A stretch of 64,000 nucleotides of DNA from CALABS01 sp050260775 (GTDB lineage Bacteria > Pseudomonadota > Alphaproteobacteria > Rhodospirillales > Magnetospirillaceae). A model generated the notes under the pieces. The model saw only the letters and a program-made list of their open reading frames with translations, did no database searches and was not told the DNA's origin. Made by a program: the position numbers and the translations under genes. Of the stretch, positions 28,600-36,110 are shown one piece after another. The stretch spans positions 1 to 64,000 of the forward strand of contig JBLNCP010000027.1 in NCBI GenBank assembly GCA_050260775.1, in the 5' to 3' direction. Every line of letters begins with the position of its first letter. The stretch's first letter is position 1.

Positions 28600-29706
28600 T
28601 CAGACCATCTTGTCCAACTCGCGGACGATGGCCTCGCCCATGACGGTGGTCGAGACCTTGGCCTTGCCGGTGGCCATGATGTCGGCGGTGCGCAGGCCGC
28701 CCTTCAGCACGTTCTTCACCGCGTTGTCGATCATGTCGGCGTCCTCGGTCATGTCGAACGAGTAGCGCAGGCACATGGAGAAGGACAGGATGGTGGCCAG
28801 CGGGTTGGCCATGTCCTTGCCGGCGATGTCGGGGGCCGAGCCGTGCACCGGCTCGTACAGCGCCTTGCGGGCGCCCGAGGCGTCGGCGGCGCCGAGCGAG
28901 GCCGAGGGCAGCATGCCGAGCGAACCGGTCAGCATGGCGGCGCAGTCGGACAGGATGTCGCCGAACATGTTCTCGGTGACCATGACGTCGAACTGCTTGG
29001 GGTTGCGCACCAACTGCATGGCGGCGTTGTCGACGTACATGTGTTCGAGCGCCACGTCCGGATACTCTTCCTTCTGCAGCTTGATCATCTCCTCGCGCCA
29101 CAGCACGGTGCATTCCAGCACGTTGGCCTTGTCGACCGAGGTCACCTTCTTGTTGCGCTTGCGCGCCAGGTCGAAGGCGGCGCGGCCGATGCGCTGGATC
29201 TCGCTGGTGGTGTAGGTCAGGGTGTTGACGCCCTTGCGCTCGCCGTTGGGCAGGGTCTCGATGCCGCGGGGCTGGCCGAAATACAGGCCGCCGGTCAGCT
29301 CGCGCACGATCATGATGTCCAGGCCCTGGACCACCTCGGGCTTCAAGGTCGAGGCCTCGACGAGGGCGTCGAACACCACGGCCGGGCGCAGGTTGGCGAA
29401 CAGGCCCATCTCCTTGCGGATCTTGAGCAGGCCGCGCTCGGGCTTCTTGTCGAAGGGCAGGTCGTCCCACTTGGGGCCCCCGACCGCGCCCAGCAGGACC
29501 GCGTCGGCGGCCATGGCGTCGGCCAGGGTGGAATCGGCCAGCGGCGTGCCGTGCACGTCGTAGGCGGCGCCGCCGATCAGGCCTTCCGAGATGTCGAATT
29601 CGACGTTCCGCTTTTTCGCCATCCAGTCGATGATGCGGCGCACCTGCACCATGACTTCCTGGCCGATGCCGTCACCGGGCAGGATGAGAAGCTTCTTGGC
29701 GGCCAT
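28600..29706 (-). CDS. leuB: 3-isopropylmalate dehydrogenase
   Basis: A 368-residue NAD-dependent enzyme, third step of leucine biosynthesis, oxidatively decarboxylating 3-isopropylmalate. Family marks are LLILPGDGIGQEV at the N-terminus, the substrate loop around ERGLLKIRKEMGLFANLRP, the YFGQPRG segment, and SLGMLPSASLG with EPVHGSAPDIAGKDMANP near the C-terminus. It lies downstream of leuD in the same direction but is separated from it by a terminator, so it probably has its own promoter within 29707-29816. Confidence 0.96.
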   Translation of the reverse strand: MAAKKLLILPGDGIGQEVMVQVRRIIDWMAKKRNVEFDISEGLIGGAAYDVHGTPLADSTLADAMAADAVLLGAVGGPKWDDLPFDKKPERGLLKIRKEMGLFANLRPAVVFDALVEASTLKPEVVQGLDIMIVRELTGGLYFGQPRGIETLPNGERKGVNTLTYTTSEIQRIGRAAFDLARKRNKKVTSVDKANVLECTVLWREEMIKLQKEEYPDVALEHMYVDNAAMQLVRNPKQFDVMVTENMFGDILSDCAAMLTGSLGMLPSASLGAADASGARKALYEPVHGSAPDIAGKDMANPLATILSFSMCLRYSFDMTEDADMIDNAVKNVLKGGLRTADIMATGKAKVSTTVMGEAIVRELDKMV

Positions 29707-29816
29707 CTGAATTCCCTTCCGTCACTAATAGTCTGTTCGGGGCCCCTGCCTACCCCTCCCCGGGTCTTGCGTCAAGCTCTCGCGGGGCGGCGGCGAAGCG
29801 TAGGGCCATGCACGAA

Positions 29817-29842
29817 AAAGGCGCCCCGTCGGGGGCGCCTTT
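29817..29842 (-). terminator. Rho-independent terminator after leuD
   Basis: Arms AAAGGCGCCCC and GGGGCGCCTTT enclose a 4-bp loop, followed on the reverse strand by TTTTT. It begins 8 bp past the leuD stop and splits leuCD from leuB. Confidence 0.9.
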
Positions 29843-29850
29843 CACTGGGA

Positions 29851-30456
29851 TCACAGCCAGGGCTGGCTCTGCTTCCGGTTCGCCTCGAAGGCGGCGATCT
29901 TGTCGGCCTTCTGCAGCGTCAGCCCGATGTCGTCGAGGCCGTTGAGCAGGCAATGCTTGCGGAACGGATCGACCTCGAACGCGGTCTTGGAGCCGTCCGG
30001 CGCGGTGATCTGCTGGTTCTGGAGATCGACCGTGAAGGTGGCGTTGGCCCCGTTCTCGGCCTGCTTCATCAGCTTGTCGACCTGCTCCTGCGGCAGCTTG
30101 ATCGGCAGGACGCCGTTCTTGAAGCAGTTGTTGAAGAAGATGTCGGCGAAGCTGGGCGCGATGACGCAGCGGATGCCGAAATCCAGGATGGCCCACGGCG
30201 CGTGCTCACGCGAGCTGCCGCAGCCGAAATTGTTGCCGGCGATCAGGATCTGCGCCTTGCGGTAGGCCGGCTGGTTGAGCACGAAGGTGGCGACCTCCTT
30301 GCCGTCCGGCGTGTAGCGCATCTCGTCGAACAGGTTCTTGCCCAGGCCCGAGCGCTTGATGGTCTTCAGGAACTGCTTGGGGATGATCATGTCGGTGTCG
30401 ACGTTGATCATCGGCAGCGGCGCCGCGACGCCGGTGAGAACGGTGAACTTGTCCAT
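29851..30456 (-). CDS. leuD: 3-isopropylmalate dehydratase small subunit
   Basis: 201 residues, the standard length. It forms the swivelling domain of isopropylmalate isomerase with LeuC. Seen are VDTDMIIPKQFLKTI near the N-terminus and the signature GNNFGCGSSREHAPWA in the middle. Start ATG 30456 follows the leuC stop by 11 bp, so both subunits come from one message. Confidence 0.96.
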   Translation of the reverse strand: MDKFTVLTGVAAPLPMINVDTDMIIPKQFLKTIKRSGLGKNLFDEMRYTPDGKEVATFVLNQPAYRKAQILIAGNNFGCGSSREHAPWAILDFGIRCVIAPSFADIFFNNCFKNGVLPIKLPQEQVDKLMKQAENGANATFTVDLQNQQITAPDGSKTAFEVDPFRKHCLLNGLDDIGLTLQKADKIAAFEANRKQSQPWL

Positions 30457-30467
30457 CGTCGGGTCCC

Positions 30468-31874
30468 CTATTTCAGCGTCCGCACGTCGGTCAGCTTGCC
30501 GGTCACCGCGGCCGCCGCGGCCATGGCCGGGCTGACGAGGTGGGTGCGGCCGCCGCGGCCCTGGCGACCCTCGAAGTTGCGGTTCGAGGTCGAGGCCGAG
30601 CGCTGGCCGGGCGTGAGCTGGTCGGCGTTCATGGCCAGGCACATGGAGCAGCCGGGCTCGCGCCATTCGCAGCCGGCTTCGATGAAGATCTTGTCGAGAC
30701 CTTCCTCCTCGGCCTGCTCCTTGACCAGGCCGGAGCCCGGGACGACCAGCACCTGCACGCCGGGGGCGACCTTGCGGCCCTTGAGCACCTCGGCGGCGGC
30801 GCGGAAGTCCTCGATGCGGCCGTTGGTGCACGAGCCGATGAACACCACGTCGACCTTGATGTCGGTGGCCTTCATGCCGGCCTCGAGGCCCATGTACTCG
30901 ATGGAGCGCTCGACGGCGCGGCGCTTGGCCTCGTCGGCGATCTGGGCCGGCACCGGCACGGTGCCGGTGATCGGGATGACGTCCTCGGGGCTGGTGCCCC
31001 AGGTCACCTGCGGCACCAATTCCTCGGCGTTCAGCACCACCTCGGCGTCGAACTTGGCGTCGGCGTCGGTGTAGAGCGTCTTCCAGTAATTGAGCGCGGC
31101 CTCGAAAGCGGCGCCCTTGGGGGCGCGCGGCTTGCCCTTGATGTACTCGAAGGTGATCTCGTCGGGGGCGATCAGGCCGGCACGGGCGCCGGCCTCGATG
31201 GTCATGTTGCAGACCGTCATGCGGCCTTCCATCGACAGGCTCTTGATGGCCTCGCCGGTGTACTCGACCACGTAGCCGGTGCCGCCGGCGGTACCAATCT
31301 TGCCGCAGATGGCCAGCACGATGTCCTTGGCGGTGACGCCCGCCGGGATCTTGCCGTTGACGGTGATGCGCATGTTCTTGGCCGGCTTCTGCACCAGGGT
31401 CTGGGTGGCGAGCACGTGCTCGACCTCAGAGGTGCCGATGCCGAAGGCCAACGCGCCGAACGCACCGTGCGTGGCGGTGTGCGAGTCGCCGCAGACGATG
31501 GTGGTGCCGGGCAGGGTGAAGCCCTGCTCGGGGCCGACGATGTGGACCACACCCTGGCGGATGTCATCCATGCGGAAGTATTCGACGCCGAAGTCGCGGG
31601 CGTTCTGCTCGAGCGTCTCGACCTGGACGCGGCTTTCCTCGTTCTCGATGCCCTTGGTCCGGTCGGTCGTCGGGACATTGTGGTCGGCGACCGCCAGCGT
31701 CAGCTCCGGATGGCGGACCTTGCGGCCGGCCATGCGCAGGCCCTCGAAGGCCTGGGGGCTGGTCACCTCGTGGACGAGGTGGCGATCGATGTAGAGAAGG
31801 CAGGTGCCGTCGTCCTGGACGTCCACCAGGTGGGCGTCCCAGATCTTGTCGAACAGCGTGCGCGGCTTGGCCAT
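30468..31874 (-). CDS. leuC: 3-isopropylmalate dehydratase large subunit
   Basis: A 468-residue aconitase-family subunit starting MAKPRTLFDKIWDAH, with AAGGAAG upstream. It binds a [4Fe-4S] cluster through Cys in FIGSCTNGR and the EPGCSMCLAMN pair. The substrate motif GDSHTATHGAFGALAFGIGT is complete. With LeuD it isomerises 2- to 3-isopropylmalate. No leader peptide or T-box is apparent in the 143-bp gap to rplS. Confidence 0.96.
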   Translation of the reverse strand: MAKPRTLFDKIWDAHLVDVQDDGTCLLYIDRHLVHEVTSPQAFEGLRMAGRKVRHPELTLAVADHNVPTTDRTKGIENEESRVQVETLEQNARDFGVEYFRMDDIRQGVVHIVGPEQGFTLPGTTIVCGDSHTATHGAFGALAFGIGTSEVEHVLATQTLVQKPAKNMRITVNGKIPAGVTAKDIVLAICGKIGTAGGTGYVVEYTGEAIKSLSMEGRMTVCNMTIEAGARAGLIAPDEITFEYIKGKPRAPKGAAFEAALNYWKTLYTDADAKFDAEVVLNAEELVPQVTWGTSPEDVIPITGTVPVPAQIADEAKRRAVERSIEYMGLEAGMKATDIKVDVVFIGSCTNGRIEDFRAAAEVLKGRKVAPGVQVLVVPGSGLVKEQAEEEGLDKIFIEAGCEWREPGCSMCLAMNADQLTPGQRSASTSNRNFEGRQGRGGRTHLVSPAMAAAAAVTGKLTDVRTLK

Positions 31875-32017
31875 CGGGTCTTCCTTGTTGGGCGGCGAGC
31901 TTCCAAGCGCCCGTCCGCCGACGTCCACACACTCGTCACCACGCCGACCCGATCCGTCCCGCCCCCGGCGCGGCCGGAGGCGGGAGGCGGAGCAGCGAGG
32001 GCCAAAGGGCCGGAGGA

Positions 32018-32494
32018 TTACTCCTCGGCCGGAGCCTCGGTCGCGGCGGCCTGGGCCTTCTGGGCCTTGGCGTCGCGGGCCACCTTCTCGGCGGCGGCGG
32101 CCTCACGCTCGGCGGCGGTGATCTTGGCCGAATAGCCGGTGGTCTGCTCGGCGATGCGGGCCGACTTGCCGCGGCGGTCGCGCAGGTAATAGAGCTTGGC
32201 GCGACGCACGTCGCCGCGGCGGATCACCTCGATCGAGGCGATGTTGGGGGAGTAGAGCGGGAAAATACGCTCGACGCCCTCGCCGTAGCTGATCTTGCGC
32301 ACGACGAACGAGCTGTTGAGCCCGTCGTTCTTGCGGGCGATGCACACGCCCTCATAGGCCTGCACGCGCTCGCGGCCGCCTTCGACGACCTTCACGTTGA
32401 TCTTGACCGTGTCGCCGGGGGCGAACTCGGGGATCGCCTTGCCGTCGGTGAGCTTGGCGATCTGCTCCTTCTCGAGCTGCTCGATGATGTTCAT
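32018..32494 (-). CDS. rplS: 50S ribosomal protein L19
   Basis: 158 residues. The L19 core (MNIIEQLEKEQI to about residue 125, with GDTVKINVKVVEG and NDGLNSSFVVRKISYGEGVE) sits at the 30S-50S interface. An Ala/Lys/Glu-rich tail of ~35 residues follows, an extension common in alphaproteobacteria. It starts 1 bp after the trmD stop. Confidence 0.97.
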   Translation of the reverse strand: MNIIEQLEKEQIAKLTDGKAIPEFAPGDTVKINVKVVEGGRERVQAYEGVCIARKNDGLNSSFVVRKISYGEGVERIFPLYSPNIASIEVIRRGDVRRAKLYYLRDRRGKSARIAEQTTGYSAKITAAEREAAAAEKVARDAKAQKAQAAATEAPAEE

Positions 32495-32495
32495 T

Positions 32496-33206
32496 TCAAG
32501 TACCCTCGCTGTCCTTGGCAGTGTACCGGGCCCACAGGTCCGGACGGCGCTGCCGGGTTATGTCCTCCGCCTGGCGCAGGCGCCAGCCGCGTATCCTCTC
32601 GTGGTGCCCGGAAAGCAGAACCTCCGGCACCGCCCGTCCCTGCCACTCGGCCGGACGGGTGAAGTGGGGGTATTCCAACAGGCCCCACTCGAAACTCTCT
32701 TCCGCCAGCGACTCTTCCTTGCCGATCACGCCGGGCAGGAGCCGGATCACGGCATCCAGGAGCACCAGCGCCGGGAGTTCTCCCCCCGACAGCACGAAAT
32801 CGCCCAGGGACACCTCGACCGCCTCGTGGGCGTCCAGCACGCGCTGGTCCACCCCTTCGAAACGGCCGCACAGGATGCTCGCCCCCGGGCCCGCCGCCAG
32901 CTCCCGCGCGAAGGCCTGATCGAGCAGGCGACCGCGCGGGGTCATGTAGATCAAGGGTCCGCTGCCCCGGTTCGCCGTGATGGCCGCGTCCAGAACGTCC
33001 GGACGCATCACCATGCCGGCGCCGCCGCCGAAGGGCTCGTCGTCGACCGAGCGGTGCTTGTCCATCGCGTAATCGCGAATGTTGACCGCATCCAGCCGCC
33101 ACGTGCCCCTGGCGAGGGCCCGCCCGGCCAATGACAGGCCCAGCGGTCCCGGGAACATCTCGGGGAAGATGGTGAGCACCGTGGCGTGCCACGGCGTATC
33201 GGTCAC
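32496..33206 (-). CDS. trmD: tRNA (guanine-37-N1)-methyltransferase
   Basis: A knotted SPOUT methyltransferase that makes m1G37 and prevents +1 frameshifting. It has MFPGPLGLSLAGRAL, PFGGGAGMVM, CGRFEGVDQRV and the SAM-knot motif GDFVLSGGELPAL. I take GTG 33206 as start (236 residues, the usual length) because GGAGGAG precedes it; longer in-frame readings run through the intergenic repeat at 33235-33330. Confidence 0.93.
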   Translation of the reverse strand: MTDTPWHATVLTIFPEMFPGPLGLSLAGRALARGTWRLDAVNIRDYAMDKHRSVDDEPFGGGAGMVMRPDVLDAAITANRGSGPLIYMTPRGRLLDQAFARELAAGPGASILCGRFEGVDQRVLDAHEAVEVSLGDFVLSGGELPALVLLDAVIRLLPGVIGKEESLAEESFEWGLLEYPHFTRPAEWQGRAVPEVLLSGHHERIRGWRLRQAEDITRQRRPDLWARYTAKDSEGT

Positions 33207-33234
33207 CAGCTCCTCCACCCTTTGATCCTCTTTC

Positions 33235-33330
33235 CTCAGACGCCGGTGCTCGCTCCGCTCGCTTGGCTTTCGCTTCGCTTTCGCTCCGCGGGGCCTCATC
33301 GGCCCAGTCGCTCGCTTGCACTCGCTCCGT
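33235..33330 (-). repeat. Intergenic repeat copy A, in the trmD leader
   Basis: Contains GCTCGCTCCGCTCGCT-type units and a GGGCC-GATGA-GGCCC hairpin (reverse-strand sense), bounded by CTCAGACGCCGG. A second copy lies at 34299-34401 before rpsP. The 17-bp CTTTCCTCAGACGCCGG also recurs at the rimM end (~33336-33352). Confidence 0.75.
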
Positions 33331-33340
33331 CGTACTTTCC

Positions 33341-33892
33341 TCAGACGCCGGCGTTGCTGTCGCTCGCGCCGGCTTCGTCCTTTTCGTCGGGCGCATAGAC
33401 CGGGGGGACCACCACCAGCCTGCCGCCCGCCACATCCACCACCGGCACCGCCTCGCGGGTGAAGGGGACCATGAAGGACCCTCCCTCGCTGCGGGCGACG
33501 TCCAGCACCTCTCCGGCGCCGAAATCCGCCACCCCCCGCACGGTGCCGATCACCGAGCCGTCGGCCGCTTCCGCCCTCAGCCCCACCAGGTCCGAATAGA
33601 GGAACTCATCCTCGGCCTCGTCGGTGGCGGGGAGCCTCTCGCGGGGGACGAAGAACTTCGTTCCCCTCAGAGCCTCGGCGGCATCGCGGTCGTTGACCCC
33701 GTCAAGCTTGGCGATCACCAGGCCCTTGGCCTCGCCGATCACCTTCAGCTTGAAGCGGCGGCTTCCCGTCTCGTCGCTTACCGGACCGTAGCCCGCGACG
33801 TCCTCGGGGACGTCGGTGAAGCTCTTGACGCGAACCGCGCCCCTGACCCCGTGCGCTCCGACGACGGCGCCGACACACACCAGGTCAGCCAT
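33341..33892 (-). CDS. rimM: Ribosome maturation factor RimM
   Basis: 183 residues. It binds S19 and helps 16S rRNA 3'-domain assembly. The N-terminal RimM fold (VCVGAVVGAHGVRGAVRVKSF) and PRC-barrel (about 95-165, DEFLYSDLVGLRA and GTVRGVADFGAGEVL) are both seen. It lies 5 bp after the rpsP stop in the conserved rpsP-rimM-trmD-rplS order. Confidence 0.96.
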   Translation of the reverse strand: MADLVCVGAVVGAHGVRGAVRVKSFTDVPEDVAGYGPVSDETGSRRFKLKVIGEAKGLVIAKLDGVNDRDAAEALRGTKFFVPRERLPATDEAEDEFLYSDLVGLRAEAADGSVIGTVRGVADFGAGEVLDVARSEGGSFMVPFTREAVPVVDVAGGRLVVVPPVYAPDEKDEAGASDSNAGV

Positions 33893-33897
33893 GGGTC

Positions 33898-34272
33898 TTA
33901 CTCGGCCGCGGCTTCACCCTCGGCAGCGGCGGCGGCGGCGCGCTCGGCGGCCTCCTTGGCACGCTGCTGGGCCTTGGCCTTCGGCTGCGGCTGCTTGGTC
34001 TGCTCGGCGCGGGCCGGGGCCTTGACCAGGCCGCGGTCGGCGAAGATGCGGACCAGGCGGTCGGTCGGCTGCGCGCCGTTGCCCAGCCAGTACTTCACCC
34101 GCTCGTCGTCGAGGCGCAGGCGCTCGGCATGGTCGTGCGGCAGCAGCGGGTTGTAGGTGCCCACCTTCTCGATGAAGCGGCCGTCGCGCGGGCTGCGGGC
34201 GTCGGCCACCACGATCCGGTAGAACGGACGCTTCTTGGCGCCGGAACGGGCGAGACGAATCTTAAGAGCCAT
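33898..34272 (-). CDS. rpsP: 30S ribosomal protein S16
   Basis: 124 residues. The first ~80 are the S16 core (MALKIRLARSGAKKRPFYRI; FIEKVGTYNPLL). The last ~40 are an Ala/Lys/Glu-rich tail, longer than in enterobacteria but common in this class. It is first in the ribosomal run, preceded by the second intergenic repeat copy. Confidence 0.97.
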   Translation of the reverse strand: MALKIRLARSGAKKRPFYRIVVADARSPRDGRFIEKVGTYNPLLPHDHAERLRLDDERVKYWLGNGAQPTDRLVRIFADRGLVKAPARAEQTKQPQPKAKAQQRAKEAAERAAAAAAEGEAAAE

Positions 34273-34298
34273 GTGTTTCCCTCGGACTAAATTTTGAC

Positions 34299-34401
34299 CT
34301 CAAACGCCGGTGCTCGCTCCGCTCGCTGGGCTTGCGCTCCGCTTTCGCTTCGCGGGGTCTTGAGTGACCCGGTCCCTCGCTTCGCTCACTCCGGTTTCAT
34401 C
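34299..34401 (-). repeat. Intergenic repeat copy B, in the rpsP leader
   Basis: It shares CTCARACGCCGGTGCTCGCTC and the Ser/Arg-like GCTTCGC units with copy A at 33235-33330. Its hairpin reads GGGTC-N6-GACCC on the reverse strand, so one C-G pair of copy A is a T-A pair here, a compensatory change. Confidence 0.75.
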
Positions 34402-34413
34402 ACTTCCGGCCGG

Positions 34414-35787
34414 CTAGCGGCCGAAACCCTTGCCGCGGAGCCCGGGCGGCAGCATGCCCCCCAGGCCGTGGCGCATCAGACCCTTCTGTCCGAGCTTGCC
34501 GACCTTCTTCATCACGCCGGCCATCTGCTCGTACTGCTTCAGAAGCTTGTTGACGTCCTGCACCGAAAGCCCGCAGCCGGCGGCGATGCGCCGCTTGCGC
34601 GAGGCCTTGATGAGGTCGGGGTTGCGGCGCTCGGCCGGCGTCATCGACTGGATGATCGCCTTCTGGCGGGCCACCACCTTGTTGTCCAGCTTGGCGTCCT
34701 TGAGCTGGTCGGCGATCTTGCCGACGCCGGGCAGCATGCCCAGGATGCCCTTGAGGTCGCCCATCTTCTCGACCTGCTTGAACTGGTTCAGCATGTCGTT
34801 GAGGTCGAACTTGCCCTTCTCGATGCGCTTGGCGAGCTTCTCGGCCTCTTCGTGCTCGAAGTTCTCCATCGCCTTCTCGACGAGGGAGACGACGTCGCCC
34901 ATGCCGAGGATGCGGCCGGCGATGCGGTCGGGATGGAACACTTCGAGGGCGTCGAGCTTCTCGCCCATGCCGAGGAACTTAATCGGCCGCCCGGTGACGT
35001 GGCGCATGGACAGCGCCGCGCCGCCGCGGGCGTCGCCGTCGACGCGGGTCAGCACGATGCCGGTGACGCCGACCTTCTCGTTGAACTCGTGCGCCAGGGT
35101 GACGGCGTCCTGGCCGGTCATGGCGTCGGTGACCAGCAGGGTCTCGACCGGCTTGGCCACGTCGCGCACCTGCGCCACCTCGGCCATCAGCTCCTGGTCG
35201 ATGTGCAGGCGGCCGGCGGTGTCGAGGATGACGACGTCGTAGCCTTCCTTGCGGCCGGTATCGAGGGCCCGCTTGGTGATGGCCACCGGCATCTCGCCCA
35301 TGACGATGGGCAAGCTGCCGACCTCGGCCTGCTTGGCCAGGATCTCGAGCTGCTGCTGCGCGGCGGGGCGATAGACGTCCAGCGAGGCCAGCAGGACCTT
35401 CTTGCGCTCCTTCTTGAGGCGCACGGCCAGCTTGCCCGAGGTGGTGGTCTTGCCCGAACCCTGCAGGCCGACCATCAGGATGACGGCCGGCGGCACGGCG
35501 TTCAGGTTGAGCTCGACGCCCTCGGTGCCGAGGGTGGCGATCAGTTCGTCGTGGACGATCTTGACCACCATCTGGCCGGGCGTGACCGACTTGACCACGT
35601 CCTGGCCGACCGCGCGGGTCTTGACCCGGGCGACGAAGTCCTTGACCACCGGCAGAGCCACGTCGGCTTCCAGCAGCGCGACGCGGACCTCGCGCAGGGC
35701 TTCCGAGACGTCGGCCTCCGACAGCGCACCGCGCCCGGTGAGCTTGTCGAAAACCTTAGTCAGCCGTTGGCTCAAAGATTCGAACAT
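34414..35787 (-). CDS. ffh: Signal recognition particle protein Ffh
   Basis: 457 residues starting MFESLSQRLTKVFDKL. It has an N domain, a GTPase G domain with GLQGSGKTTTSGKLA near residue 106 and DTAGRLHID, and a Met-rich M domain (about 330-457) that holds 4.5S RNA and signal sequences. With FtsY it delivers nascent membrane proteins. GGGAAG lies before ATG 35787. It starts the cluster leading to rpsP, 141 bp upstream of the rpsP start. Confidence 0.97.
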   Translation of the reverse strand: MFESLSQRLTKVFDKLTGRGALSEADVSEALREVRVALLEADVALPVVKDFVARVKTRAVGQDVVKSVTPGQMVVKIVHDELIATLGTEGVELNLNAVPPAVILMVGLQGSGKTTTSGKLAVRLKKERKKVLLASLDVYRPAAQQQLEILAKQAEVGSLPIVMGEMPVAITKRALDTGRKEGYDVVILDTAGRLHIDQELMAEVAQVRDVAKPVETLLVTDAMTGQDAVTLAHEFNEKVGVTGIVLTRVDGDARGGAALSMRHVTGRPIKFLGMGEKLDALEVFHPDRIAGRILGMGDVVSLVEKAMENFEHEEAEKLAKRIEKGKFDLNDMLNQFKQVEKMGDLKGILGMLPGVGKIADQLKDAKLDNKVVARQKAIIQSMTPAERRNPDLIKASRKRRIAAGCGLSVQDVNKLLKQYEQMAGVMKKVGKLGQKGLMRHGLGGMLPPGLRGKGFGR

Positions 35788-36110
35788 GCGCTTCCCAACT
35801 TTCGGCCCCAAACGGGAACGCGCCAGTGCGCGTATCTTCGCGGACTGGCGGGCCACCGTGGTGGCGGTTCTCCTGGCGAACCATAGAGTGGCGGAGTTTT
35901 TAGGCCTCCCGGCCCCGGGAGTCAAGGCTTTCGGCCGGAACCCGCCCAACGACGCGACATTGATCAAATTCGAGATACTTTGGAATCAGAATTGGGCCGG
36001 GGAGGGGTCCAAACGCTGACTCCAAAGGTCTACGCCGTTGCCACCTCGGTGCGGGCCCGATACGATCTTGGGGACTCAAGGCTCAGACGCCCACTTGCGG
36101 GAGCGACTAG
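35788..36110. other. Intergenic region between divergent ffh and EAL gene
   Basis: The 323 bp must hold both promoters. The most AT-rich part is ~35958-35995. I see no RNA gene, strong hairpin or clear -35/-10 pair. Confidence 0.5.
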
